From contig CP053448.1 of assembly GCA_013285445.1 (NCBI GenBank), positions 2,294,001-2,358,000 on the forward strand: 64,000 bases of DNA. The letters are read 5' to 3'. This document shows, piece after piece, positions 8,679 through 16,637 of the stretch (within the stretch, counting starts at the first letter, position 1; each line of letters opens with the position of its first letter). This stretch comes from Pseudomonadota bacterium (GTDB lineage: Bacteria > Pseudomonadota > Gammaproteobacteria > Xanthomonadales > Wenzhouxiangellaceae). Both the position numbers and the translations under genes were made by a program. The notes beneath the pieces are model-generated. The model was not told the origin of the DNA, searched no databases, and saw nothing but the letters and a program-made list of their open reading frames with translations.

Positions 8679-9403
8679 TGACGCCCTGGCTGTGGCTGGG
8701 CCTGTGCATCCTGATCTCGTCGACGATCGAGGCGATCACCGGCTTCGGCTCGATCGTCATCGCCCTGGCGCTGGGCGCGCTGCTGCTGCCAATCTCATCG
8801 ATGCTGCCGGTGCTGGTGCCGCTCAACATCTTCATGACCGGCACCATCGCCTGGAAGAACCGCCGCCACATCGACAAGGCGTTACTGCTGAAACTGGTCC
8901 TGCCGCTGATGGCCGCCGGCACGCTCGCCGGCTACTTTCTGAGCCCCTGGCTGGGCGAGAGCCTGCTCAAGGCGCTGCTCGGCGCCCTGATCATCTGGTT
9001 CGCGCTGCGCGAGCTGTGGCGCCTGTACCGCCACGTCGCCAGCCGCCGCCACCCGGCCTGGCTGAGCCGCGCGCTGACCTTCGCCGCCGGCATCACGCAC
9101 GGCCTGTTCGCCTCCGGCGGCCCGCTGCTGGTCTACGCCCTGGCCGGCACCCGGCTCGACAAGGGCGGCCTTCGCGCCACGCTGGTCACCGTGTGGTTCA
9201 GCCTCAACGCCGGCCTGACCGTCGCCTTCCTGGTCGACGGCACGCTCGTTCCGGCGCTGCCGAAAGTGGCCGCCTACCTGCCCGTGCTCGGCACCGGCTA
9301 CCTGCTCGGGGAGTTCCTGCACCACCGCCTGGATGAACGGCGCTTCCGGCAGCTGGTCTACGTGCTGCTCATTGTTACCGGGATGGCGCTTATTCTGAGG
9401 TGA
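8678..9403 (+). CDS. TauE/SafE family permease (sulfite exporter type)
   Basis: A 241-residue membrane protein with about seven to eight hydrophobic segments and the internal repeat characteristic of TauE/SafE: EAITGFGSIVIALALGALLLP near residue 15 and GITHGLFASGGPLLVYALAG near 137. Members export sulfite, sulfoacetate or other anions. GAGGGGGAG precedes the ATG, which overlaps the SDR stop by one base (TGATG). From codon 122 to nearly the end, the gene is duplicated at 15596-15918 (7 differences in 323 bp). The last 13 codons differ more from that copy, so the two 3' ends have distinct histories. It is the last gene of the BASS-epimerase-SDR-TauE operon. Confidence 0.87.
   Translation: MTPWLWLGLCILISSTIEAITGFGSIVIALALGALLLPISSMLPVLVPLNIFMTGTIAWKNRRHIDKALLLKLVLPLMAAGTLAGYFLSPWLGESLLKALLGALIIWFALRELWRLYRHVASRRHPAWLSRALTFAAGITHGLFASGGPLLVYALAGTRLDKGGLRATLVTVWFSLNAGLTVAFLVDGTLVPALPKVAAYLPVLGTGYLLGEFLHHRLDERRFRQLVYVLLIVTGMALILR
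9042..9364 (+). repeat. Left copy of 323-bp direct repeat (3' part of tauE)
   Basis: This segment matches 15596-15918 at a constant offset of 6554 bp, with no gaps and seven mismatches that I counted by eye, mostly at third codon positions. The alignment can be continued ungapped to both stop codons (9403 and 15957), but identity falls sharply after 9364. The left copy is inside an intact gene. The two copies flank the Fic-Mod-Res genes. Confidence 0.93.
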
Positions 9404-9429
9404 AGCGCCACCAGGACAGGGCGGCGCTT
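9403..9429 (+). terminator. Candidate terminator hairpin after tauE
   Basis: AAGCGCC (9403-9409) is complementary to GGCGCTT (9423-9429) with a 13-base loop, right at the tauE stop codon. No strong T-run follows (CTCCGTTC), so it may be a weak or Rho-assisted terminator. It separates the transport operon from the fic gene. Confidence 0.45.
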
Positions 9430-9498
9430 CTCCGTTCAGACTGGCGCCGTGGCGTCAGAAAGAGCATGAAAGAACGTGGAACCACTCGCGAATTAATA

Positions 9499-9538
9499 AG
9501 GTAATACGCTTTACATTACCTAGTTTAGTTCGTACTAT
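9499..9538 (+). promoter_or_regulatory. Promoter with overlapping operator for fic-mod-res
   Basis: A sigma-70-type promoter is visible: TTTACA (9510-9515), 17-base spacer, TACTAT (9533-9538). A perfect inverted repeat AGGTAAT - 9 bases - ATTACCT (9499-9505 and 9515-9521) overlaps the -35 box, an arrangement expected for a repressor site. The fic ATG lies 26 bases after the -10 box. The region (9485-9545) is markedly AT-rich. The regulator is unknown; the Fic protein has a C-terminal winged-helix-like part and could autoregulate, which is inference. Confidence 0.6.
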
Positions 9539-9563
9539 TGCCTCGTTATCCGGCGACATTCAG

Positions 9564-10613
9564 ATGCATTCTCTCGAACCCGAATTTCTCGACGAGCTCA
9601 GTTTCAACGCGGATCACCTCGCCACCCTGCGGGCACTGGGGGAGTATCGCGGCAAACAGAGCCTGTTCTTCCATCAGGCACCGGAGACGCTGAAGACGCT
9701 GCGCCAGGCGGCAGTGATTGAATCGACCGAGTCGTCCAACCGGCTCGAGGGCGTGACGGTGGCCCCGGCGCGCCTGGAGCCCCTGTTGCTCAAGCGCACG
9801 GACCCGCGCAACCGCTCGGAGCAGGAAATCACGGGCTATCGCGATGCGCTGGCCCTTATTCACGAATCCGGGCGGGAGATGGCGCTCACACCGAATGTCG
9901 TGCTGCAGCTCCACGGCCTGCTCTATCGCTACATGCCGCAGCGCGGCGGGCGCTGGAAGAACACCCAGAACGAGATCACCGAAACCGGGCCAGACGGCAC
10001 CACGCGGGTCCGATTCGAGCCAACGCCCCCGCACCTGGTATCGATGCAGATGGACCAACTTGCCGAACGTTACGCCAAGGCGGTTGATGGGGCGCGCCAG
10101 GACCCCCTGGTGCTGATTCCCCTAGCGGTCTTCGATTTTCTCTGCATTCACCCCTTCAACGACGGCAACGGCCGGGTGGCCCGCTTGGTTACCCTAATGC
10201 TGCTCTACCATTTCGGTTATGAAGTGGGCCGCTACATCAGCCTGGAGCGGATCGTGGAGGCGACCAAAGAGGGCTACTACGACACCCTGGAGGCCAGTTC
10301 ACAGGGCTGGCATGATGGCCGGCATGATGTCATGCCGTGGCTGGAGTACTTCTGGGGCACGCTGCTGCGTGCCTACCGGGAATTCGAGGAACGCGTGACC
10401 CAGGTCCGGTATGCGCCGGGGGCGAAAACCGAGCAGGTTCGCCTGGCTGTCTTTCGCCGCACTCAGCCCTTCGCCATTTCGGAAATCGAGGCCGAGTGCG
10501 CCGACGTCAGCCGAGACATGGTTCGCCATGTGCTGCGTCAGATGCGCGAGGAAGGCCTGCTAGAAGTCATCGGCCGCGGCCGCGGCGCCAAATGGCATCA
10601 GATCAAATCGTAG
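9564..10613 (+). CDS. Fic family protein (AMP-transferase fold) with C-terminal winged helix
   Basis: A 349-residue protein. The Fic active-site motif HPFNDGNGR begins at His196, so the catalytic His, the phosphate-binding loop and Arg are intact. An N-terminal inhibitory motif of the S/T-xxx-E-G/N type is present (SNRLEG, residues 58-63), which marks it as a self-inhibited Fic protein whose Glu blocks ATP binding. A C-terminal 75 residues (from about 270) look like a winged-helix DNA-binding domain, as in many stand-alone Fic regulators. Known Fic proteins transfer AMP or other phosphate-containing groups to target proteins. It is the first gene before mod and res with its own promoter, so it probably regulates or guards the restriction system. 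The TAG stop is supplied by a REP-like repeat. Confidence 0.92.
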   Translation: MHSLEPEFLDELSFNADHLATLRALGEYRGKQSLFFHQAPETLKTLRQAAVIESTESSNRLEGVTVAPARLEPLLLKRTDPRNRSEQEITGYRDALALIHESGREMALTPNVVLQLHGLLYRYMPQRGGRWKNTQNEITETGPDGTTRVRFEPTPPHLVSMQMDQLAERYAKAVDGARQDPLVLIPLAVFDFLCIHPFNDGNGRVARLVTLMLLYHFGYEVGRYISLERIVEATKEGYYDTLEASSQGWHDGRHDVMPWLEYFWGTLLRAYREFEERVTQVRYAPGAKTEQVRLAVFRRTQPFAISEIEAECADVSRDMVRHVLRQMREEGLLEVIGRGRGAKWHQIKS

Positions 10614-10640
10614 GTCGGGGCCGCGCCCCCGACGAACAGA
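10611..10640 (+). repeat. REP-like palindromic repeat, copy 1
   Basis: The element starts TAGGTCGGGGCCGCG and contains GTCGGGG/CCCCGAC arms around a 6-base loop. Its TAG is the fic stop codon. It matches copies at 19871 and 19971 with two or three differences over about 26 bases. It can form a GC-rich hairpin immediately after the stop and may attenuate transcription between fic and mod. Confidence 0.8.
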
Positions 10641-10667
10641 ATCCAGAGAAACCACCGGAACAAGGCA

Positions 10668-12533
10668 ATGGCAAAAGAGAAAACAGACGCTGACATCGCC
10701 GCCAGCCCCAACCCCGCCGATCTCAAGCGCGAAGCCCTGAAGCAGGTTCTCCCGGAAGCGATCAGCGAGGGAAAGGTCGACATCGAGGCACTCAAGCGCG
10801 CCCTGGGAGAAGATTTCGTGATCGACGGCGGCGAACGCTACCGGCTCGACTGGGTGGGCAAGTCCGAGGCCTACAAGGTACTGCAGACACCCACGACCGC
10901 CACACTCCGGCCCCGCCGGGACCAGTCGGTCAATTTCGATACGGCCAGCCATGTCTTTATCGAGGGCGAGAACCTCGAGTCGCTGAAAGTGCTGCAGAAG
11001 GCCTACTTCGGCAAGGTCAAGCTGATCTATATCGATCCCCCGTACAACACCGGCAACGACAACTTCGTTTACCCAGACCGATTCCAGGAAAGCAAGGAAG
11101 ACTATCTGAAACGGGTCAACGAACTCGACGACGACGGTGCGTTGATGCGCGAGGGGTTTTTCCGCAAGAACAGCCGCGAATCCGGCCACTACCACTCCAA
11201 CTGGCTGAGCATGATGCTGCCGCGGCTCTACATCGCCCGGAATCTCTTGCATGAGCAAGGTGTGATCTTTGTTTCATGCGACGACAACGAGGTTTATAAC
11301 CTGCGTTGCTTGATGAATGAGATTTTTGGGGAAGAGAACTTTGTTGCTCAGCTCGTATGGAAGGCCCGAAAATTTACCGACACCCGCGCCGTTACTAACG
11401 TGTCGACTGACCATGAGTACTTGCTGTGCTATTCACGTCAGTCAGAGTTTTCGTTCTACGGATTAGATAGAGATGAAAGCAAGTTTTCTAACCCGGATGA
11501 AGACCCCCGTGGCCCCTGGATGAGTCGAAGCATGCTCGGTCTCGCCACGCGCGAACAGCGCCCCAACCTCTACTATTCCATCGTTGACCCCGATTCCGGA
11601 AGGGAGTTTCCTGCTCCCGAAGACCGAGGCTGGAGGTACTCAAAAAATCGCATGAAAACTATGATTCAAGAAGGCCGCGTTCTATTTCCGAAATCGGAGT
11701 CTGGCAGACCTCGAGAGAAAAAATTCAGATCAGAGATGCAACAGGACAGGATCTCATTCCCATCGATCATCCAGAATGTTCACACGTCTGATGGAACCGC
11801 GGAAGTAAGAGAGCTCCTCGGCCAACAAATCTTCGACTTTCCAAAGCCGGTGGAATTGCTGAAAACGCTAGTTCAGCAAGCTTTGCCTGAGGAAGGTATT
11901 GCACTCGATTTCTTTGCAGGATCCGGCACCACAATGGAGGCGGTGCTGCGCCAGAACGCCGAAGACAACGGCAACCGTCGCTGCATCCTGGTCCAGCTAC
12001 CGGAACCGCTGGATACCGACAACGTGGAATTCTCCGATATCGCCCAGGTGGCCCGCACCCGCATTCGTGCAGTGATCGAGGACCTTAAAGCGACAGACGA
12101 CCTGGCCTCGCCCTTTCCCGAGGACGAGGGCTTCAAGGCCTATACCCTGGCCCCTTCAAACTTCAAGCAGTGGCGCGGTGAGGCAATCGAATCCGCCGAT
12201 GATCTGGCCGAGCAGGTCAAACTGTTCATGAGTGCCGAAAAGGACGGCGCCGATACCGAAGCCGTGCTGTATGAGTTACTGCTGAAACTGGGATATGAAC
12301 TGACGGCGAGCGTTGAAACTATCGAAGTGAATAGCCACCCGGTTCATTCAGTAGACGAAGGCCGCCTGCTGCTGCTCCTTGAAGGCTTTGCAGAAAGCAT
12401 GATCGAACCGTTGATCGAGCGAAAGCCCGAACAGATCGTTGCCCTCGATTCGATCTTCGAGGACTCGGACCCGCTCAAGTCCAATCTTTCCCTGCAGTGT
12501 CGGGATGCCGACATCCGCTTTGTCTGCATCTGA
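10668..12533 (+). CDS. mod: Type III DNA methyltransferase (Mod), beta class
   Basis: A 621-residue site-specific N6-adenine methyltransferase. Motif IV DPPYNTGND begins at Asp123 and precedes motif I DFFAGSGTT at 414-422, the beta-class order typical of type III Mod. The central part (about residues 185-410) would hold the target recognition domain. That part is visibly lower in GC and richer in AAA/TTT/GAA codons than both ends (approximately 11230-11930), suggesting exchange of the recognition domain. Mod binds the target and supplies the specificity of the Mod-Res complex. The stop overlaps the res start by one base (TGATG). AAGGCA sits upstream of the ATG; the gap from fic is 54 bp. Confidence 0.93.
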   Translation: MAKEKTDADIAASPNPADLKREALKQVLPEAISEGKVDIEALKRALGEDFVIDGGERYRLDWVGKSEAYKVLQTPTTATLRPRRDQSVNFDTASHVFIEGENLESLKVLQKAYFGKVKLIYIDPPYNTGNDNFVYPDRFQESKEDYLKRVNELDDDGALMREGFFRKNSRESGHYHSNWLSMMLPRLYIARNLLHEQGVIFVSCDDNEVYNLRCLMNEIFGEENFVAQLVWKARKFTDTRAVTNVSTDHEYLLCYSRQSEFSFYGLDRDESKFSNPDEDPRGPWMSRSMLGLATREQRPNLYYSIVDPDSGREFPAPEDRGWRYSKNRMKTMIQEGRVLFPKSESGRPREKKFRSEMQQDRISFPSIIQNVHTSDGTAEVRELLGQQIFDFPKPVELLKTLVQQALPEEGIALDFFAGSGTTMEAVLRQNAEDNGNRRCILVQLPEPLDTDNVEFSDIAQVARTRIRAVIEDLKATDDLASPFPEDEGFKAYTLAPSNFKQWRGEAIESADDLAEQVKLFMSAEKDGADTEAVLYELLLKLGYELTASVETIEVNSHPVHSVDEGRLLLLLEGFAESMIEPLIERKPEQIVALDSIFEDSDPLKSNLSLQCRDADIRFVCI

Positions 12534-15280
12534 TGGCCATGAGACTTCGATTCGATCCAGATCAGGGCTACCAGAACGATGCGATCTCGGCCGTGACCGA
12601 ACTCTTCCGGGGGCAGCCGGGCCCGGAGTCGGGTGTCTCGCAGTTCGAGCAGGATGCGCTGACCAGTCTCCAGCTGACGGAGGTCGGCCTGGCCAATCGC
12701 TGTGTGCTGACGCCGGAACAGTGGCTCGACAATCTGCGCGCGGTACAGCAGATGCATGGACTGGAGCCATCCGAGCGACTGGAGGTGCTTGCGGATTCCG
12801 ACGGTCAGGTGCTGGGCAATTTTCCGAATTTCACCGTGGAAATGGAGACCGGCACCGGCAAGACCTACGTCTATCTGCGCACCCTGCACGAGCTGCACAA
12901 GCAATTCGGCTTCTGCAAGTTCGTGATCGTCGTGCCCTCTGTCGCCATTCGCGAGGGGGTGCTGAAGTCCCTGCGCATCACCGAGCAGCACTTTCGGCAA
13001 CTCTACGACGCCCAGCGCGTGGAGTTCACCGCCTACGAGTCGGCGCGGGTACACCAGCTGCGCAACTTCGCGCTTTCCGATGCCCTGCAGGTGCTGGTGA
13101 TCAATATCGACGCCTTTGCCAAGGATGCCGACTCGGCGCCGGGGTCGCGCAACAAGGGCAATGTGATCAACCAGCTTCGGGAAACCGGGATTCGGCCGAT
13201 CGAGTTCATCCAGCAGACCCGGCCGATCGTGGTGCTGGACGAACCCCAGAACCTGGAAACCGACAAGCGCAAGCGCGCCATTGCCCGGCTGAATCCGATG
13301 TGCGCCCTGCGCTATTCGGCGACTCACCGCGACACCTACAACCTGGTCTACAGCCTGGACCCCGTTCAGGCTTACGAACTGGGGCTGGTCAAGCAGATCA
13401 GCGTGGATTCGGTGGTCGACGAGAGCACAGAGAACCAGGCATTCGTGGAGCTGGAGAGCTTCAACTCCAGCTCACGCTCGATTTCAGCCAAGGCCACCAT
13501 CTGGGTCAATCAGGCCAGGGGCCCGAGGAAAAAGCGCGTCACATTGAAGAACGGCAGTGATCTCTACAGGCTGTCCAAGCAGCGCGAAATCTATCGCAAT
13601 GGCTTTATCGTCAATGAGATCGACGCCGAGTCGGGTTTCGTGCGTTTTGCCAACGATGTGACCGTGCGCGTGGGCGTCCCGCACGGCGCCGCCGGCGAAC
13701 AGGTCATGCGCATGCAGATCGAGGCGACGGTTCGCCGGCACTTCGAGAAAGCCAGACGCCTGGAGCCGCTGGGCATCAAGGTGCTCAGTGTGTTCTTTAT
13801 CGACCGCGTTTCCAGCTACCGCGTTTATCACGAGGATGGCTCGACCTCGCTGGGACCGTTCGGCGAATGGTTCGAGGAGATCTTTCGTCGCTACGCCGCC
13901 ATGCCCGAATATCAGAGTCTGTACGACCTGGAGGCCCAGCAGGTCCATAACGGCTACTTCGCCCGCGACAAGCAGGCGCTGTCTCCGTACTCCGAGAGTA
14001 CGTTCAAGACCAAGTCAGGCGCCGAGGGCGGTGCCTTCGAGTTGATCATGCGCGACAAGGAGCGTCTGCTGGATGTCGACGAGCCGCTCCGGTTCATATT
14101 CAGTCACTCGGCCCTGCGTGAGGGTTGGGACAATCCCAACGTCTTTCAGATCTGCACGCTGGCCGAAACCCGCTCGGAGCTGCGCAAGCGCCAGGAGATC
14201 GGCCGCGGGCTGCGGCTTTGCGTCAACCAGGAAGGCGAGCGGGTCATGGACCAACATCTCAACCGCCTGACCGTGATCGCCAATGACACCTATGAGGATT
14301 TCGCCCGGCAGCTTCAGTCCGAAATGATGGCCGACGGCGTGGCCTTCAAGGAAGGCATGGTCAAGAACGAGCGCAAGAAGGTGCAAGTGCGCTTGCGCAA
14401 GGGATTCGAAGCCAACCCGGATTTCCTGGCGCTGTGGGAACGCATTCGGGATCGGACCCGCTACCGAGTGAAGTATCGAACTGAGGAGCTCATCCAGCGA
14501 GCCACCGACCGGGTGCGGGACGACCTCCCCGCCATCGGCCGCCCCCAGGTCGTTCTGACTCGAACGGACCTGGACATCACGCGCGCCGGGATCGACTCCC
14601 GGGTCACCGGCGTCCGACCGGAGTATGTAGCCACGCGTTTCCGAATCCCGGACCTGCTTGCCGAAATTCAGGGTCGCACCGGTCTGTCCCGTTCCACGGT
14701 GGGCCGGATTCTGCTCGACTGCGGGCGCCTGGGCGAAGCGCTGAACAATCCGCAATCCTTCATCGACCAGACGGCGGCCTTGATCAATGCAGAATTGCGC
14801 AGGTTGCTGGTGCAAGGGGTCGAGTACGAAAGGATCGGCGACAAGGTCTGGGAGATGCGCCGATTCGAAGACGGCGAGATCGAAACCTTCATCGACAACG
14901 TCCACGAAGTGACGAAGCCCGAGAAAACACTGTTCTCGCACATCGTAATCGACGGTGATTCAAGCCCCGAACGTCGTTTCGCCGAGGACTGTGAGAACAA
15001 CGACGATGTGTTGTTCTATTTCAAGCTCCCGCGATGGTTCGTCATCGACACCCCCGTCGGCGAATACAACCCGGACTGGGCGCTGGTCTTTCGGGGCGAC
15101 AGCACCCTCTACTTCGTGGCAGAAACCAAGAGTGCCAGCGAGCGTGAGGACCCGGCCGGGGAGCTGCTCCGCTTGGTGGAGCGCATGAAACTCAATTGCG
15201 GTAAGAAACACTTCAAGCAATTCGAGGAAATTGTCTTCAGAAAAGCGCCGAGCCTGAAGGAACTGGTGAGCCAGGGCTAA
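12533..15280 (+). CDS. res: Type III restriction endonuclease (Res)
   Basis: A 915-residue ATP-dependent restriction subunit. The helicase part has Walker A ETGTGKT (105-111), a DEPQ motif II at 236-239, SATHRD further on, and motif VI with QEIGRGLRL near 560. The C-terminal nuclease domain carries the PD...ExK pattern (PDW at 847-849, ETK at 864-866). With Mod it would cut DNA with two head-to-head unmethylated sites after ATP-driven sliding. ATG 12533 overlaps the mod stop (TGATG); a second ATG lies two codons downstream. Length and motif order are normal, so the system looks intact. Confidence 0.93.
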   Translation: MAMRLRFDPDQGYQNDAISAVTELFRGQPGPESGVSQFEQDALTSLQLTEVGLANRCVLTPEQWLDNLRAVQQMHGLEPSERLEVLADSDGQVLGNFPNFTVEMETGTGKTYVYLRTLHELHKQFGFCKFVIVVPSVAIREGVLKSLRITEQHFRQLYDAQRVEFTAYESARVHQLRNFALSDALQVLVINIDAFAKDADSAPGSRNKGNVINQLRETGIRPIEFIQQTRPIVVLDEPQNLETDKRKRAIARLNPMCALRYSATHRDTYNLVYSLDPVQAYELGLVKQISVDSVVDESTENQAFVELESFNSSSRSISAKATIWVNQARGPRKKRVTLKNGSDLYRLSKQREIYRNGFIVNEIDAESGFVRFANDVTVRVGVPHGAAGEQVMRMQIEATVRRHFEKARRLEPLGIKVLSVFFIDRVSSYRVYHEDGSTSLGPFGEWFEEIFRRYAAMPEYQSLYDLEAQQVHNGYFARDKQALSPYSESTFKTKSGAEGGAFELIMRDKERLLDVDEPLRFIFSHSALREGWDNPNVFQICTLAETRSELRKRQEIGRGLRLCVNQEGERVMDQHLNRLTVIANDTYEDFARQLQSEMMADGVAFKEGMVKNERKKVQVRLRKGFEANPDFLALWERIRDRTRYRVKYRTEELIQRATDRVRDDLPAIGRPQVVLTRTDLDITRAGIDSRVTGVRPEYVATRFRIPDLLAEIQGRTGLSRSTVGRILLDCGRLGEALNNPQSFIDQTAALINAELRRLLVQGVEYERIGDKVWEMRRFEDGEIETFIDNVHEVTKPEKTLFSHIVIDGDSSPERRFAEDCENNDDVLFYFKLPRWFVIDTPVGEYNPDWALVFRGDSTLYFVAETKSASEREDPAGELLRLVERMKLNCGKKHFKQFEEIVFRKAPSLKELVSQG

Positions 15281-15420
15281 ACCCCATGATTTAATCAGCA
15301 GGCATTCAGAGCGCACCTGGCTCAGGCCCCGGAGCCGCCAGCCCTAATCCGGAAACGTTCCTATGACCTCGCGATAGAATCTTGCTGCACGTTCAGCGGG
15401 CTTCCGTCAATTGCTTTTGA

Positions 15421-15595
15421 TTATTCATTTTCGCGCGAAATGCCCAGCTCGTCCCAGAGAAACTGGTAGGACACCGGTTCCCTGCCATCCTGCTCGGCCA
15501 TATCACGTTCACGGACTTCATAGCTGCGACCAGGCACGGCCTTCGTCGGCCAAGCTTTGCGTACGAGCGAAGATCTGAACACGCTCCGGGCGACG
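15421..15595 (-). pseudogene. C-terminal remnant of an unidentified gene
   Basis: The minus strand reads an open frame of about 57 codons ending in TAA at 15421, with protein-like composition (end ...FLWDELGISRENE). Its 5' end is cut off where the truncated tauE copy begins at 15596. I do not recognise the family, and the fragment could also be a chance frame. The 140 bp before it (15281-15420), after res, shows no gene or clear signal. Confidence 0.3.
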
Positions 15596-15957
15596 GCCGC
15601 CGCCACCCGGCCTGGCTGAGCCGCGCCCTGACCTTCGCCGCCGGCATCACGCACGGCCTGTTCGCCTCCGGCGGCCCGCTGCTGGTCTACGCCCTGGCCG
15701 GCACCCGGCTCGACAAGGGCGGCCTTCGCGCCACGCTGGTCACCGTGTGGTTCAGCCTCAACGCCGGCCTGACCGTCGCCTTCCTGGTCGACGGCACGCT
15801 CGTTCCGGCACTGCCGAAGGTGGCGGCCTACCTGCCCGTGCTCGGCACCGGCTACCTGCTCGGGGAGTTCCTGCACCACCGACTGGACGAACGGCGCTTC
15901 CGGCAGCTGGTTTACGTGATGTTGATCGCGACAGGGGCAGCGCTTGTCATTCGGTAA
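15596..15957 (+). pseudogene. 5'-truncated second copy of tauE (right direct repeat)
   Basis: This copy corresponds to codons 122-241 of the TauE/SafE gene at 8678-9403, ending in its own TAA. The first 323 bp match at 316 positions; the last 39 bp, including the end of the reading frame, are more divergent though still conservative at protein level. It lacks the first half of the protein and its start, so it should be non-functional. Downstream flanks of the two copies (after 9403 and 15957) are not similar. Confidence 0.9.
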
Positions 15958-16036
15958 CGCACGAAATCCGCAGTTCAACGGCATGCCGGCTCGACCAGAA
16001 TTTCGCGGACCAGGCCAAATGTTCAGGCGCGCCAAC

Positions 16037-16300
16037 CTAATCGTAATGCGTCCATAGTCGAAGTACTTTGACGACTTTCTGATCTTCGAGCACCTGGTAG
16101 ACCAGGCGGTGCTGAATATTGATGCGACGCGAATACGCGCCCGCCAGGTCACCCACGAGTTTCTCGAAAGGCGGCGGCTTCCGGATAGGATCTTCGGCGA
16201 TCAGCGCCAGCAATTCCCGGGCTTTAGGCTTCAGTCCGCTGGCTGCGAGTTTTCTGGTGTCTTTCCGGGGCTGCCTGGTGTAGACAAGCTTCCAGCTCAC
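16037..16300 (-). CDS. yoeB: YoeB/Txe family toxin (ribosome-dependent mRNA endonuclease)
   Basis: An 87-residue basic protein of the RelE superfamily. It has the YoeB hallmarks: WKLVYT near the start, KPPPFEKLVGDLAGAYSRRIN in the middle with Glu and Arg in the expected active-site region, HRLVYQV, and a C-terminal WTHYD where YoeB proteins end in a His-Tyr. GTG at 16300 is preferred over ATG at 16321 because it overlaps the antitoxin stop (GTGA) and matches family length. The toxin would cleave mRNA in the ribosomal A site when free of YefM. Confidence 0.9.
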   Translation of the reverse strand: MSWKLVYTRQPRKDTRKLAASGLKPKARELLALIAEDPIRKPPPFEKLVGDLAGAYSRRINIQHRLVYQVLEDQKVVKVLRLWTHYD

Positions 16301-16539
16301 CAGCCCAGGTCCTCGTCGCACTCGTCAACGGGGGTGGCCATGCCTTCCCGGATGGATTCGCGCATTCCGGGCACGGAGAGCAGAAACAGGGTCTCCTGGA
16401 TTGCCGCCCAGTCTTCCTCGGCGACGAGAACCGCCTTGTTGCGCTTGCCGGTGATCACGATTGGCTGATGCGATTCAGCCGTCTCGTCGATCAGGCGATA
16501 GAGATTGCTCCTTGCCTGGGTTGCGGTAATGCCCGACAT
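16297..16539 (-). CDS. yefM: YefM/Phd family antitoxin
   Basis: An 80-residue protein with the Phd/YefM N-terminal DNA-binding fold (MSGITATQARSNLYRLIDE) and a central ITGKRNKAVLVAEEDW motif. The C-terminal part is acidic and would wrap the toxin. It is encoded just upstream of YoeB with a 4-bp overlap, the standard antitoxin-first order. It represses the operon together with the toxin through sites upstream (see the operator at 16573-16612). Confidence 0.92.
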   Translation of the reverse strand: MSGITATQARSNLYRLIDETAESHQPIVITGKRNKAVLVAEEDWAAIQETLFLLSVPGMRESIREGMATPVDECDEDLGW

Positions 16540-16572
16540 GGTGAACGCTTCCGGAAGATCTGGTCATGTTTA

Positions 16573-16612
16573 TTGTACGCCAAATGGTACGTGCGTCAAT
16601 ACGTACGCCAAT
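16573..16612 (-). promoter_or_regulatory. Candidate YefM-YoeB operator
   Basis: Just upstream of yefM there are two direct copies of GTACGCCAA (16575-16583 and 16603-16611) with GGTACGTGCGTC between them, giving several overlapping GTAC-centred palindromes. YefM of E. coli binds palindromes centred on TGTACA, so these GTAC cores are good operator candidates. Core promoter boxes are not clear. Confidence 0.5.
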
Positions 16613-16637
16613 TCGTGACGGCGCTGATCGTCAGCGA

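Noticed and set aside
9042-15957. Insertion sequence or transposon carrying the restriction genes
   Set aside because: No transposase, integrase or terminal inverted repeats were found; the flanking repeats are coding tauE sequence.
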